Source: Oceaniglobus trochenteri (GTDB lineage Bacteria; Pseudomonadota; Alphaproteobacteria; Rhodobacterales; Rhodobacteraceae). Taken from it: DNA of 64,000 nt. Below the pieces are notes generated by a model. That model saw nothing but the letters and a program-made list of their open reading frames with translations, searched no databases and was not told the origin of the DNA. Numbering within the stretch: the first letter of the stretch is position 1; each line of letters opens with the position of its first letter. The translations under genes were made by a program, and so were the position numbers. Positions 17,095-26,356 of the stretch are shown one piece after another. Location: assembly GCF_020529025.1 (NCBI RefSeq), contig NZ_JACNMM010000017.1, positions 17,899 to 81,898 on the forward strand. The letters are read 5' to 3'.

Positions 17095-18885
17095 ATGATC
17101 TCTCTTCGAGGGTTGCGCGCGTGTGCGGGAATGGCCGTGCTCGGGCTTTGGATGACGCCGGTTTCGGCGCTGGAAAATCTTGAATTCCGTACGCCCGGCG
17201 CCGATGAGGCTCTGGCCGATGAGTTGCGCCAGTCCTCGTTGCTGATCGCGGCGCAGAACGAAGGAAACAACGACCCGCAAGAGCTTTTGGCGGCGGCGAA
17301 TGCCGATTACGGTCGTCTTGTCGGCACGCTTTACTCTGAAGGGCGGTTCGGCGGTGTCATCAACATCATGGTCGACGGGCGCGAGGCTGCGGGCATTCCG
17401 CCGCTGTCGGCCCCCGATGCGATCCGCACCATCGTGGTGACGGTAAAGCCGGGCCCGCAATACAACTTCTCGCGCACCGAGATCGTACCGCAGGCCCCGG
17501 GCACCGTGCTGCCCGATGGGTTCGCCCCCGGTCAGCCCGCCCGCACCCCCGTGATCCGCGACAGCGTGGCGGCGGTGGTCGACGGCTGGCGCGACGTGGG
17601 CCGCGCCAAGGCCTCGGTCGCGGGGCAGAAGGTGACGGCAAACCACAACGTCAAACAGCTTGCCGTGGATGTGGGAATCGCGCCGGGGCCCGAGGTGCGG
17701 TTCGGCGACCTGCTGTTGAAGGGCGGCGACAGGGTGCGCCCGGCCCGCCTGCGCAAGATCGCGGGACTGCCCACGGGTGAAATCTATTCCCCCGAGGCGC
17801 TGGAGCTGTCGGCCAAGCGCCTGCGCCGCACCGGAACCTTCAAGTCGGTCTCTCTGACCGAGGCGGAAACCCTGCGCCCCGGCGACGTGATGGACATCAC
17901 CGCCACCCTGACCGAGGAGAAGCCCCGCCGCATCGGTTTCGGCGCCGAAATCTCGACGGTCGAGGGGCTGGCGCTGTCGGCCTTCTGGCTGCACCGCAAC
18001 CTTCTGGGCGGGGCCGAACGGCTGCGCCTTGAAGGCAACGTGACGGGCATCGGCGGCGACACGGGCGGCACCGATTACAAGTTCTCGGCCCGCTACGGAC
18101 GCCCCGCAACACCGGACGCCGACACCGACCTTTATATCCTGGCCGAGGTCGAACAGGTGAACGAACCCACCTATTCCGCCAAGACCGGGCGGCTGGGCTT
18201 CGGGTTTGACCGCTACATCAACGATCAGCTGAGCGTTTCGCTGGGGCTGGCCTATGTCTATTCCCAGGACACCGACGCCCTTGGCACGCTGTCCTATCAC
18301 CACCTGACCCTGCCCCTGAACGCGACCTATGACAGCCGCGACATGCCGCTGGACGCCACCAAGGGGTATTTTGCCGATGTCGACGTGATGCCCTTCCTGG
18401 GCGTCAGCGGCAGCGAAAGCGGCGCGCGCGTCGCCTTCGATACCCGCGCCTACAAGGCCTTCGGTGACGAGGGCAAGTTCGTGCTGGCCGGTCGGGTGCA
18501 GGGCGGTTCGATCATCGGCGCATCCCTGACCGGGGTGCCAAACGATTACCGGTTCTATTCCGGCGGCGGCGGCACCGTGCGCGGGCAGGCCTATCAATCG
18601 CTGGGCGTGATGGTGAACGGCGAGTTGACGGGGGGCCGGTCGTTCCTGGGCTTGTCGGGCGAACTGCGCGCCAAGGTGCGCGAAAGCATCGGCGTGGTGG
18701 CCTTTGCCGATTTCGGGCTTGTGGGGGCCGACAGCTTCGGTGGCGATGCCGATACCCACGCAGGCGCCGGGCTCGGCCTGCGCTATCTTACACCCATCGG
18801 GCCGATCCGCCTTGACGTGGCGGCGCCCATCGGCGGCACATCCAGTGGCGCCCAGGTCTATGTTGGAATCGGGCAGGCATTCTGA
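17095..18885 (+). CDS. tamA: Translocation and assembly module outer-membrane protein TamA
   Basis: The 596-residue Omp85-family protein has a signal peptide (cleavage near VSALEN, about residue 25) and three POTRA-like domains to about residue 275. The 16-strand C-terminal barrel contains the Omp85 motif region FYSGGGGTVRGQAYQSLG (about 482-499) and ends GGTSSGAQVYVGIGQAF with a terminal Phe, the outer-membrane insertion signal. With TamB it inserts beta-barrel and autotransporter proteins or moves phospholipids between membranes. Its TGA overlaps the tamB ATG (TGATG), so the pair is translationally coupled. Confidence 0.93.
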   Translation: MISLRGLRACAGMAVLGLWMTPVSALENLEFRTPGADEALADELRQSSLLIAAQNEGNNDPQELLAAANADYGRLVGTLYSEGRFGGVINIMVDGREAAGIPPLSAPDAIRTIVVTVKPGPQYNFSRTEIVPQAPGTVLPDGFAPGQPARTPVIRDSVAAVVDGWRDVGRAKASVAGQKVTANHNVKQLAVDVGIAPGPEVRFGDLLLKGGDRVRPARLRKIAGLPTGEIYSPEALELSAKRLRRTGTFKSVSLTEAETLRPGDVMDITATLTEEKPRRIGFGAEISTVEGLALSAFWLHRNLLGGAERLRLEGNVTGIGGDTGGTDYKFSARYGRPATPDADTDLYILAEVEQVNEPTYSAKTGRLGFGFDRYINDQLSVSLGLAYVYSQDTDALGTLSYHHLTLPLNATYDSRDMPLDATKGYFADVDVMPFLGVSGSESGARVAFDTRAYKAFGDEGKFVLAGRVQGGSIIGASLTGVPNDYRFYSGGGGTVRGQAYQSLGVMVNGELTGGRSFLGLSGELRAKVRESIGVVAFADFGLVGADSFGGDADTHAGAGLGLRYLTPIGPIRLDVAAPIGGTSSGAQVYVGIGQAF

Positions 18886-21800
18886 TGCGTATACTTTCCT
18901 ATCTTCTGCTGGCGCTGACACTTCTGTCGGGGCCGGTCCTGGCACAGGATGACGACGGTGGCGGTTTCCTGGAACGCCTGATCGAGGACAACCTGTCGGG
19001 CGCGGGCCGCGAGGTGAACATTCGCGGCTTTGCCGGTGCGCTGAGTTCGAAGGCAAGCCTGGACGAACTGACCATCGCCGACGACGAGGGCATCTGGCTG
19101 ACCCTGCGCGACGTGGAACTGGACTGGAACCGCTCGGCGCTTCTGCGCGGGCGGCTTGAGGTGAACGCCCTGACCGCCGGCGAGATCATCGTGCCCCGCG
19201 TTCCCGGGTCGGACCCCGAGGCGCCCGCCCCCGAGGCGACGCCCTTTTCCCTGCCCGAACTGCCGGTTTCCGTCCGGATCGAGGAAATCCGCGCCGAGCG
19301 GGTGGACCTGGGCAAGGCGCTGTTTGGGGCGGCGGCCGTTGTTTCGCTTGACGGATCGGTCAGCCTTGAGGGCGGCGAGGGCCAGGCCAAGATCGCCATC
19401 GAACGGATCGACGGATCGGAAGGCGCGCTGACGCTGGATGCCTCCTACATGAACGAAACCGAGGTTCTGGCGCTGAAGCTGAACGTGACCGAGGCCGCTG
19501 ACGGGATTGCCGCCAACCTGATGAACCTGCCGGGGCTTCCCGCCCTGCGCCTTGATGTCGACGGCACCGGCCCGCTGAACGATTTTGCCGCCGATATCGA
19601 GCTGGACACCGACGGCGAACGTCGCCTGACCGGCACGGTCGAACTGACCGCGACGGGCGAGGGCGATGCCGTCACGCGCGGATTCTCCGCCGAGATCGGC
19701 GGCGATATCGCGCCGGTCTTCGCGCCCCGCTATCGCCCCTTCTTTGGCCCCGACATCCGCCTGATCGCCCAGGGCGAAACCCGCCCCGGCGGCGGCGTGG
19801 TGCTGAACCAAATGGACCTGAGCGCCGATGCGCTGAACCTGAACGGCAAGGTCTCCATCGGGGCCGACGGTCTGCCCGACCTGATCGATGTGACGGGCGA
19901 AATCGTGGCAAAGGATGGCACCCCCGTTCTGCTGCCCATCGCGGGCGATGCCACCACGGTCGAACGTGTCGGCCTGTCGGTGCAGTTCGACGCCTCCCGC
20001 GGCGAGGATTGGACCGGGGAAGTCACGCTGGACCGGTTCGTGCGGCCCGAAATCATGATTGAACGTGTCGTTCTCGACGGGTCTGGGCGGATTGCCGATG
20101 GCACCGAAGGCGCGAAATCGGTCACGGCGGCCTTCGATATTGCCGCCAACGGCCTTTCGGCCCCTGACGAAGCCGTGCAGCAAGCCATGGGCGACGCGGC
20201 CGAAGGAGCCGTTGCGATCCGCTGGACCAGTGGCGGCCCGATCATGCTCGACACCCTGAAGCTGAGCGGCAAGAGCTTTGCGCTGGACGGATCGGGGCAG
20301 GTCGAACAGGGCGAGAACGGCACGCTTGCTTCTTTGGCGGCGGTGCTGAAGGCGCAGAACCTGAACGCCTTTTCCGGACTGGCCGGGCGCAACCTGGGCG
20401 GCGCCATCGAAGCGCGCGTTTCGCTTGAATCGCGGCCTCTGGACGGTGCCTTCGACCTGGCCCTGAACGGCACCACCATCGATCTGCGCATTGACCAGGA
20501 ACAGGCCGATGCCGTTCTGGCCGGTGAGACCCGGATCGACATCGAGGCGACGCGCGATGAAACAGGCACGAAGATCAGCAAGCTGAGCCTTGAGAACCCA
20601 GCACTGTCGGTTGAAGGTTCGGGCGATCTGACCTCGGTTGCCAGCAACCTGCGCGCCAACATCCGCCTGGCCGATGCCACGGTGTTGGACCCCAAGCTGG
20701 ATGGCCCGGTGGACGTGGCGGCGGTGGCGCAGATGGCCGATGGCACCTGGAACTACCAGTTACGCGGCAGCGGTGTCGGGGCGCTGATCGACAGCACCGG
20801 AACCATTGCCGGGCTGGACGATCCTTCGCCGCGCATCGACACGAAGACCGAGGCGCAGGTGGATGATCTGGCCCGCTTCTCGGGGCTGGCGGGGCGTGAC
20901 CTGGCCGGTTCCCTGACGCTGAAGCTGAACGGATATACCCTGGCCAACCTGAACCAGGCCGACATGACGGTGGACCTGGTCAGCCGGGGCGTGAAGCTGG
21001 GCGATGCGCGCTTCGACGACCTGCTGGTGGGGCGCACCGATCTGTCGGCGCGCGTCGAACGGGACGGGCGCGTGGTGACGGTGCAGCGGTTCCTGCTGAA
21101 CGGCAGCGGCGCGGGCCTGCGGGCCGAAGGGGCGGGCCAGCTGGAAGGCCTGGGCGAGGTCGCGCCGCTGGTCAGCGGCATGGTCGATGCCTCGGTCAAC
21201 AGCCTTGCGCGGTTCTCGGCCCTGGCCGGGCGGCGGCTGAGCGGGGCCGTCGATGCGACGGTGACAGGCTCGGGCCGTCTGGACGGCAGCGAGGTCGACG
21301 CCGACCTGTCGCTTGAGGCGCGGTCGGTTTCCACCGGCATGGCGGATATCGACCCCCTGCTGGATGGTTTGGTCAGCCTTGAGGGCAAGGTTTCGCGTCG
21401 CGACGACACGGCCACCATCGACGGCCTGCGTCTGAGCGCGGCGGCCCTGGGCCTGAACCTGACCGGCAGCGCGAGGGGGGAGGACATAACCTCCTCGGCG
21501 CCGCTGATCGTGCTGGATGCCGATCTTTCCGCCGACACCCTGGCGCCCCTGTCGGGGCTGGCGGGCCGGTCGCTGGGCGGAGCGGTGGACGTGACGGTGA
21601 AGGGCCAGGCGCGCCCCGATCTCAGCGTTCTCGACGTGGTGCTTGACGGTGAAACGCGCGCGCTGCGGCTGGGCCAGGAAAACGCCGACCGCCTGCTGCG
21701 CGGCACGACCGACCTTTCCCTGACCGTCAAGCGCGACGGCGAAACCATCGAACTGCCACAGCTGAGCGTGGTGAACGACCAGATCACCGCCAAGGCCGAC

Positions 21801-23816
21801 GGGCGCTATGCCGCCGGGCAAAGTGCGCTGAAGGCCGATGTGACCATCGCCGATCTGCGCGATCTGGATGCCCGCATGACGGGGCAGGCCAAGGTCACGC
21901 TTTTCGCCGAAGAAGTGGGCGATCAATGGCAGGTCACGCTGGATGGCAATGCCGCCGATGCGGTGGTGAAGGCCAGTGCGGCGATCACCGATGCCCTGGG
22001 GGCCAATCCCCTGATCGACGGCAGTGCCACCCTGCGCGCCGACGATCTTTCGCGCTTTGCGCCGCTGGCCAACCGGCCCCTTGCCGGTTCGCTGAGTGCC
22101 GAGGTGAAGGGCAGCAGCCGGGTCGACCTGTCAAACTTCGATGTGAACGCCGATGTCACCGGGCGCAACCTGCGCGTGGGCCAGGCCGAAGCCGACCGTA
22201 TACTGGGCTCCAGCACAGATATTACCGTGGTGGCCGACCGGGAAAATGGCGGGCGGATCAACGTGCGCACCTTCAACCTTGCCACGCCCAGCCTGACGGC
22301 CCGCGCCGACGGGCAGCTTCTGGGCACCGATGCCAACCTGAACCTGTCGGCCCGCCTGGCCGATGTGGGCCCCTTCGTGCCGGGGCTGAACGGCCCTGTC
22401 ACCGTCGATGGCCGGGTGCGCAGCACGGGCAGCCAGCTTGACCTCGCGCTGTCGGGCACCGGTCCGGGCGGGGCGACCGTGCGGGTGGATGGCACCGTTG
22501 CGCAGGATTTCTCGCGCGCGAATGTCGATCTGACCGGCAATGCGCCCCTTGCACTGGCCAATACCTTCATCGAACCCCGCGCCCTTGAAGGGACGCTGGG
22601 TTTCAATGTCGGGGTGAACGGGCCGTTGCAGCTTTCCTCGGTGTCAGGGCGGCTCAGCACCCAGGGGGCACGGTTCATCGCGCCCAATCTCAACCTGGTG
22701 CTGGAGCAGATTGCCCTGACCGGCGATCTGTCGGGCGGTCGCCTGAACCTTGATCTGCGGGCGGCCAAGGAAGGCGGCGGGCAACTGACCGTGACCGGCC
22801 CGATCACCCTAAGCGGCGGTTTCAATGCCGACCTCGATGTGCGGGCCGTGGGGGTGGTGGTCGAAGACCCGCGCCTATACCGCACGCTGGTGAACGGTGC
22901 GATCACGGTGAACGGCCCGCTGACCGGCGGGGCCCGCGTGGCGGGAACGCTGGACCTGGTCGAAACCGACGTGCGCATCCCCTCGACCGGGTTGGGCGCC
23001 ACGGGGCCGATCCCCGATGGCCTGGTGCATGTGGGCGAACCGGCGGATGTGCGGGCCACCCGCGCCCGTGCCGGGATGATCGAACAGGGCGGATCGGGCG
23101 GTGGCGGCGGTGCGGCCGTGGCCTATCCGCTGGACCTCACGGTGCGGGCCGAGAACCGTATCTTCATCCGTGGCCGGGGGCTGGATGCCGAACTGGGCGG
23201 AACACTGACGCTGACGGGAACGACGGCCAATATCATTCCGGCCGGGCAGTTCGACCTGATCCGCGGGCGGCTTGACCTGCTGGGCAAGCGGCTGACCATG
23301 GAAGAGGGCAGCATCCAGCTTCAGGGCGATTTCACCCCGGCGATCCGCCTGGTGGCATCCACCGACGCGGGCGATGTGGTGGTCTTCATCGTGGTGGAAG
23401 GCCCGGCGCTGGAGCCCGAGATCAACTTCCTCTCGGAACCCGAACTGCCCCAGGAAGAGGTTCTGGCCCGCCTGCTGTTCGGCAAGTCGATCACCTCGAT
23501 TTCTCCGTTGCAGGCGGCCCAGCTTGCCTCGGCGGTGGCGACTCTGGCGGGCAAGGGGGGCGATGGCATCATCGGCAACCTGCGCAAGAGCACCGGTCTG
23601 GACGATCTGGACATCACCACCGACGACGAAGGCAACGCCGGCCTGCGCGCGGGCAAGTACCTGTCGGAAAACCTCTATACCGATGTGGAGGTGAATTCGT
23701 CGGGCGAGGCCGAGATCAACCTGAACCTCGACCTGTCGCCGTCGCTGACCATCAAGGGCGGTGCCAGCAACAGTGGCAACACCTCGCTGGGCATCTACTT
23801 CGAGAAGGATTACTGA
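18885..23816 (+). CDS. tamB: Translocation and assembly module inner-membrane protein TamB
   Basis: The 1643-residue protein has an N-terminal signal-anchor (residues 2-22), then a very long repetitive beta-rich region. The repeated phrase FSGLAGR-x-LGG/LSG recurs at least seven times, as expected for the TamB/AsmA-like beta-groove. The C-terminal DUF490 domain includes DLIRGRLDLLGKRL, LPQEEVLARLLFGKS and a terminal GNTSLGIYFEKDY strand. TamB spans the periplasm and works with TamA. Length exceeds E. coli TamB (1259). It converges with the sensor kinase gene, overlapping by 7 nt. Confidence 0.93.
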   Translation: MRILSYLLLALTLLSGPVLAQDDDGGGFLERLIEDNLSGAGREVNIRGFAGALSSKASLDELTIADDEGIWLTLRDVELDWNRSALLRGRLEVNALTAGEIIVPRVPGSDPEAPAPEATPFSLPELPVSVRIEEIRAERVDLGKALFGAAAVVSLDGSVSLEGGEGQAKIAIERIDGSEGALTLDASYMNETEVLALKLNVTEAADGIAANLMNLPGLPALRLDVDGTGPLNDFAADIELDTDGERRLTGTVELTATGEGDAVTRGFSAEIGGDIAPVFAPRYRPFFGPDIRLIAQGETRPGGGVVLNQMDLSADALNLNGKVSIGADGLPDLIDVTGEIVAKDGTPVLLPIAGDATTVERVGLSVQFDASRGEDWTGEVTLDRFVRPEIMIERVVLDGSGRIADGTEGAKSVTAAFDIAANGLSAPDEAVQQAMGDAAEGAVAIRWTSGGPIMLDTLKLSGKSFALDGSGQVEQGENGTLASLAAVLKAQNLNAFSGLAGRNLGGAIEARVSLESRPLDGAFDLALNGTTIDLRIDQEQADAVLAGETRIDIEATRDETGTKISKLSLENPALSVEGSGDLTSVASNLRANIRLADATVLDPKLDGPVDVAAVAQMADGTWNYQLRGSGVGALIDSTGTIAGLDDPSPRIDTKTEAQVDDLARFSGLAGRDLAGSLTLKLNGYTLANLNQADMTVDLVSRGVKLGDARFDDLLVGRTDLSARVERDGRVVTVQRFLLNGSGAGLRAEGAGQLEGLGEVAPLVSGMVDASVNSLARFSALAGRRLSGAVDATVTGSGRLDGSEVDADLSLEARSVSTGMADIDPLLDGLVSLEGKVSRRDDTATIDGLRLSAAALGLNLTGSARGEDITSSAPLIVLDADLSADTLAPLSGLAGRSLGGAVDVTVKGQARPDLSVLDVVLDGETRALRLGQENADRLLRGTTDLSLTVKRDGETIELPQLSVVNDQITAKADGRYAAGQSALKADVTIADLRDLDARMTGQAKVTLFAEEVGDQWQVTLDGNAADAVVKASAAITDALGANPLIDGSATLRADDLSRFAPLANRPLAGSLSAEVKGSSRVDLSNFDVNADVTGRNLRVGQAEADRILGSSTDITVVADRENGGRINVRTFNLATPSLTARADGQLLGTDANLNLSARLADVGPFVPGLNGPVTVDGRVRSTGSQLDLALSGTGPGGATVRVDGTVAQDFSRANVDLTGNAPLALANTFIEPRALEGTLGFNVGVNGPLQLSSVSGRLSTQGARFIAPNLNLVLEQIALTGDLSGGRLNLDLRAAKEGGGQLTVTGPITLSGGFNADLDVRAVGVVVEDPRLYRTLVNGAITVNGPLTGGARVAGTLDLVETDVRIPSTGLGATGPIPDGLVHVGEPADVRATRARAGMIEQGGSGGGGGAAVAYPLDLTVRAENRIFIRGRGLDAELGGTLTLTGTTANIIPAGQFDLIRGRLDLLGKRLTMEEGSIQLQGDFTPAIRLVASTDAGDVVVFIVVEGPALEPEINFLSEPELPQEEVLARLLFGKSITSISPLQAAQLASAVATLAGKGGDGIIGNLRKSTGLDDLDITTDDEGNAGLRAGKYLSENLYTDVEVNSSGEAEINLNLDLSPSLTIKGGASNSGNTSLGIYFEKDY

Positions 23817-25549
23817 ACTTCGTTCTCGCCGGATTCCAGCGTGAAATCCGCCAGGTTGAACGTGACCCTGACCTGATAGGCGTCGGGGTCGCTTTCATCC
23901 ACCTCGGCCACGCCGCCCAACTGCATCACGAAGGCCGCGATCAGTTGCGAACCCAGGCCCGAAACCTCGTCCTGGGTGGGGTCGATGACGGGTGTGCCGG
24001 TCGAATTGCGCACGCAAAGCTCGATCTCGCCCGACTCGACCGGGCGCAGTGACAGGAAGACCCAGGGCGCGCCTTCCTTCGGGCGCCCGAGGTACTTGAA
24101 GGCATTGGTCATCGCCTCGGTCACCAGCAGTGACAGCGGCACCGCCTGGTCGGGGTAAAGAAGGACCGGCTCGGTCTCCATCGAGAAATCGACGTGCTGA
24201 CCGGGCAGGGCCGCCGAGCGGGCCAGTTGCCGCGACAGGTCGGCCACCAGAAGATCGGCCCGGACCTCGGACAGGATGCTGGCCTGGTAAAGGCTGCGAT
24301 GGACGGTCGCCAGGCTCATCACACGGTCCTGCAGGCGGCGCAGCATGAACTTGGTTTCGTTGTGGCGCGACCGGCGGATCTGCATGTTCGTGATCGAGGC
24401 GATCAGTTGCAGGTTGTTCTTCACCCGGTGGTGCACCTCTTTCAGCAGCACGTCCTTTTCATGCAGCAGGTTTTCCTGGTCGGCCTCGTCGCGCAGGATC
24501 TGTTCGGTCATCAGGGCAAAGGCGTCGGTGACTTCACGGATTTCGGCGGGCAGGTCGGCATCGGGCATCTTGCGGATGCGGCGCGTGGCGCTGAAGGCGC
24601 GGATGTTGCGCCGCAGGCTGCGGATGTGGCGGATGACCAGGCGGTTCACGGCGACAAAGGCCACCGCCAGGCTGGCCAGCCACATCAGCACCGGCAGAAG
24701 AAGCGCCGGAACGATCTGCGGCAACCCGATGATGGCGGTGTTGTGCGGCCAGATTGCAAGGGTATAGACCTGTCCGTGCACCAGGGGCACGACGGTGAAG
24801 ATCTGTGCCTTGCCGCTGCGGTCGACATCCTGGAACACCAGCCCCCGGTCGCTGGTCAGGGCGGCCAGCGCGCGGTTGGCGGGCAGGCGGCGCTCCACCT
24901 CGTCCAGCCCCATGCCCGAGGTCAGGGGCACGCCGTTCTGGTCGAAGGTAAGGACATCGCTTGGCGTCATGGTCTGCTGCGATGTGGGCTCGATCGTCAG
25001 GGCGGTATGGGGGATCGACAGGCTGACAAAGCCCATGGGCTCACCGTCCAGGAACACGGGTTCGGTCAGAATAAGCGCCGGAATGCCGGTTACCTTCCCG
25101 GCCGAGGTTGAACTGATGGTGGGCTTGGGGTTTTCCAGATAGGCGGTCACCTCGCCTTCGCCGTTCATATCCGCACCCACGCCGTCAGAGGCGCAGGCAA
25201 GAATGCCATCGGCATTCACGAAACCGGCGAAGGCGATATTCTCGCGCCCGCTTACCAGTTCGCGCATGTGGGCCGAACAGGCCTCGGGGTCGCGGATCAG
25301 CGTGGGGATCAGAAGCGCCAGCGATTGCGCAACGCCCGCGCTGCGGGTGACGATGCGCCTTTCGCTTTGGGCCGCGCTGAGGGTTTCGCCCAGAAGCGAG
25401 GTTTCCACCCTTTCGTTGGCATCGCGGATCACCCGATAGGATTGCAGCATCGCCATGATGCCGACAGGCAACAGCGCCAGCCCCAGCAAAAGCACCAGTC
25501 GCACGCCCAACCGATTGAGCGGCTTGAATCCCATTCCAGCCGGCAGCAT
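23810..25549 (-). CDS. HisKA_2-type membrane sensor histidine kinase of the general stress response
   Basis: The 579-residue kinase has TM1 (about 14-36), a periplasmic Cache-like sensor region (40-275), TM2 (about 278-303) and a HAMP-like segment. The dimerisation/phosphoacceptor helix is of the HisKA_2 class, EVHHRVKNNLQ (371-381, acceptor His374), and the ATPase domain has the N box TEAMTNAFKY (Asn482) and G box GLGSQL (531-536). ATG at 25549 is chosen: it lies one base after the ecfG stop, whereas the longer frame reads antiphase through ecfG. Its place behind ecfG suggests it phosphorylates PhyR, like the PhyK/LovK class; this is inferred from context. Confidence 0.9.
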   Translation of the reverse strand: MLPAGMGFKPLNRLGVRLVLLLGLALLPVGIMAMLQSYRVIRDANERVETSLLGETLSAAQSERRIVTRSAGVAQSLALLIPTLIRDPEACSAHMRELVSGRENIAFAGFVNADGILACASDGVGADMNGEGEVTAYLENPKPTISSTSAGKVTGIPALILTEPVFLDGEPMGFVSLSIPHTALTIEPTSQQTMTPSDVLTFDQNGVPLTSGMGLDEVERRLPANRALAALTSDRGLVFQDVDRSGKAQIFTVVPLVHGQVYTLAIWPHNTAIIGLPQIVPALLLPVLMWLASLAVAFVAVNRLVIRHIRSLRRNIRAFSATRRIRKMPDADLPAEIREVTDAFALMTEQILRDEADQENLLHEKDVLLKEVHHRVKNNLQLIASITNMQIRRSRHNETKFMLRRLQDRVMSLATVHRSLYQASILSEVRADLLVADLSRQLARSAALPGQHVDFSMETEPVLLYPDQAVPLSLLVTEAMTNAFKYLGRPKEGAPWVFLSLRPVESGEIELCVRNSTGTPVIDPTQDEVSGLGSQLIAAFVMQLGGVAEVDESDPDAYQVRVTFNLADFTLESGENEVQ

Positions 25550-25550
25550 G

Positions 25551-26108
25551 TCAGCCAGACTGCGGTGAGGAGGCCAGAACGGCAGCGGTGTTGGCGTCCG
25601 AAATCGTCGGATCTTCGCCCTCGGCCAGTTCCAGAAGTTCGGCCAGACGCTTGCGCCCACGGTTGGCGCGGCTCTTGATCGTGCCGACGGCAACGCCACA
25701 CATCTGCGCCGCCTCTTCATAGGCAAAGCCGGAACCGCCCACCAGGATCAGCGCTTCGCGCTGTTCGTCGGGCAGTTTTTCAAAGGCGCGGCGGAAATCG
25801 TTCAGGGCCAGCCGTCCGTCATGGGCCGGTTTTTCCGCCAGGTTGCCGGCCATGACGCCGTCGATATCCTCGACCTCGCGCTTGACCTTGCGGCGGCTGG
25901 AATAGAAGGCGTTGCGCTGGATGGTGAAAAGCCAGGCGCGCAGGTTGGTGCCCGGCGTGAACGACTTGATGTTCTTCCACGCCTTTTCGATCGTGTCCTG
26001 GACAAGATCGTCGGCCATGGCGGAATTGCGGGTCAGTGACATTGCAAACGCACGCAGCGCGGGCAGGTGATCGACCAGTTCATCCCGAGGATCGGGTTTA
26101 TTGTTCAT
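25551..26108 (-). CDS. ecfG: ECF sigma factor EcfG (general stress response)
   Basis: The 185-residue sigma factor has region 2 (LPALRAFAMSLTRNSAMADDLVQDTIEKAW, in two parts, about 15-45) and region 4 (LPDEQREALILVGGSGFAYEEAAQMCGVAVGTIKSRANRGR, in parts, about 112-155). It has no sigma-1 or sigma-3 domain. Its start overlaps the end of nepR by 11 nt. In this system NepR holds the sigma factor until phosphorylated PhyR removes it; EcfG then reads GGAAC/CGTT promoters, several of which are present within 5 kb. A C-terminal tail of about 25 residues (GEDPTISDANTAAVLAS) follows region 4. Confidence 0.95.
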   Translation of the reverse strand: MNNKPDPRDELVDHLPALRAFAMSLTRNSAMADDLVQDTIEKAWKNIKSFTPGTNLRAWLFTIQRNAFYSSRRKVKREVEDIDGVMAGNLAEKPAHDGRLALNDFRRAFEKLPDEQREALILVGGSGFAYEEAAQMCGVAVGTIKSRANRGRKRLAELLELAEGEDPTISDANTAAVLASSPQSG

Positions 26109-26250
26109 TCGGTTTTTCCTGATCGCGCAACTTGTCCAGCAGCTGTCGGAACCGGTCGGGCACTGCCTCCGGTTCGGTCTCTCGATAGACCCGACGCAAA
26201 TTTTCGTCGATTTGCTTCATCACGTTTGAAGTATCCTTGCCTGGGGTCAT
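26098..26250 (-). CDS. nepR: Anti-sigma factor NepR (50 residues)
   Basis: A short frame from ATG at 26250 to TAA at 26098-26100 encodes 50 residues whose centre, MKQIDENLRRVYRETEP, followed by VPDRFRQLLDKL, matches the NepR family closely. NepR binds EcfG with two helices and is titrated by the sigma-like domain of phosphorylated PhyR. It is below common ORF length cut-offs and easily missed. A longer frame over the same bases in another phase (26105-26332) has no such similarity. Overlap of 11 nt with ecfG, plus a candidate EcfG-type promoter upstream, fits an autoregulated nepR-ecfG-kinase operon. Confidence 0.93.
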   Translation of the reverse strand: MTPGKDTSNVMKQIDENLRRVYRETEPEAVPDRFRQLLDKLRDQEKPNEQ

Positions 26251-26289
26251 ATCTGCTGTTGTCTCTTGTATAAAAAGTTGCGCGCACGG

Positions 26290-26314
26290 GGAACCAACAC
26301 CACCTTTCCACGTT
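26290..26314 (+). promoter_or_regulatory. EcfG-dependent promoter of phyR
   Basis: GGAAC (26290-26294), then exactly 16 nt, then CGTT (26311-26314): a full match to the alphaproteobacterial general stress promoter consensus. It lies 42 nt before the phyR ATG and implies positive autoregulation of phyR by EcfG. Confidence 0.85.
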
Positions 26315-26321
26315 TGGTTCC
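26296..26321 (-). promoter_or_regulatory. EcfG-dependent promoter of nepR-ecfG, overlapping the phyR promoter
   Basis: On the minus strand GGAAC (26321-26317), 17 nt, TGTT (26299-26296), 45 nt before the nepR ATG. It overlaps the phyR promoter almost completely, so the -35 box of one lies next to the -10 box of the other. TGTT replaces CGTT. Confidence 0.7.
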
Positions 26322-26356
26322 CGACGCGTCAAAAAAAACCAAGGACAGTGACCAGA

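Noticed and set aside
26105..26332. 75-residue minus frame over the nepR region
   Set aside because: It lacks any family pattern and runs into the promoter. The shorter frame 26098-26250 encodes an unmistakable NepR.
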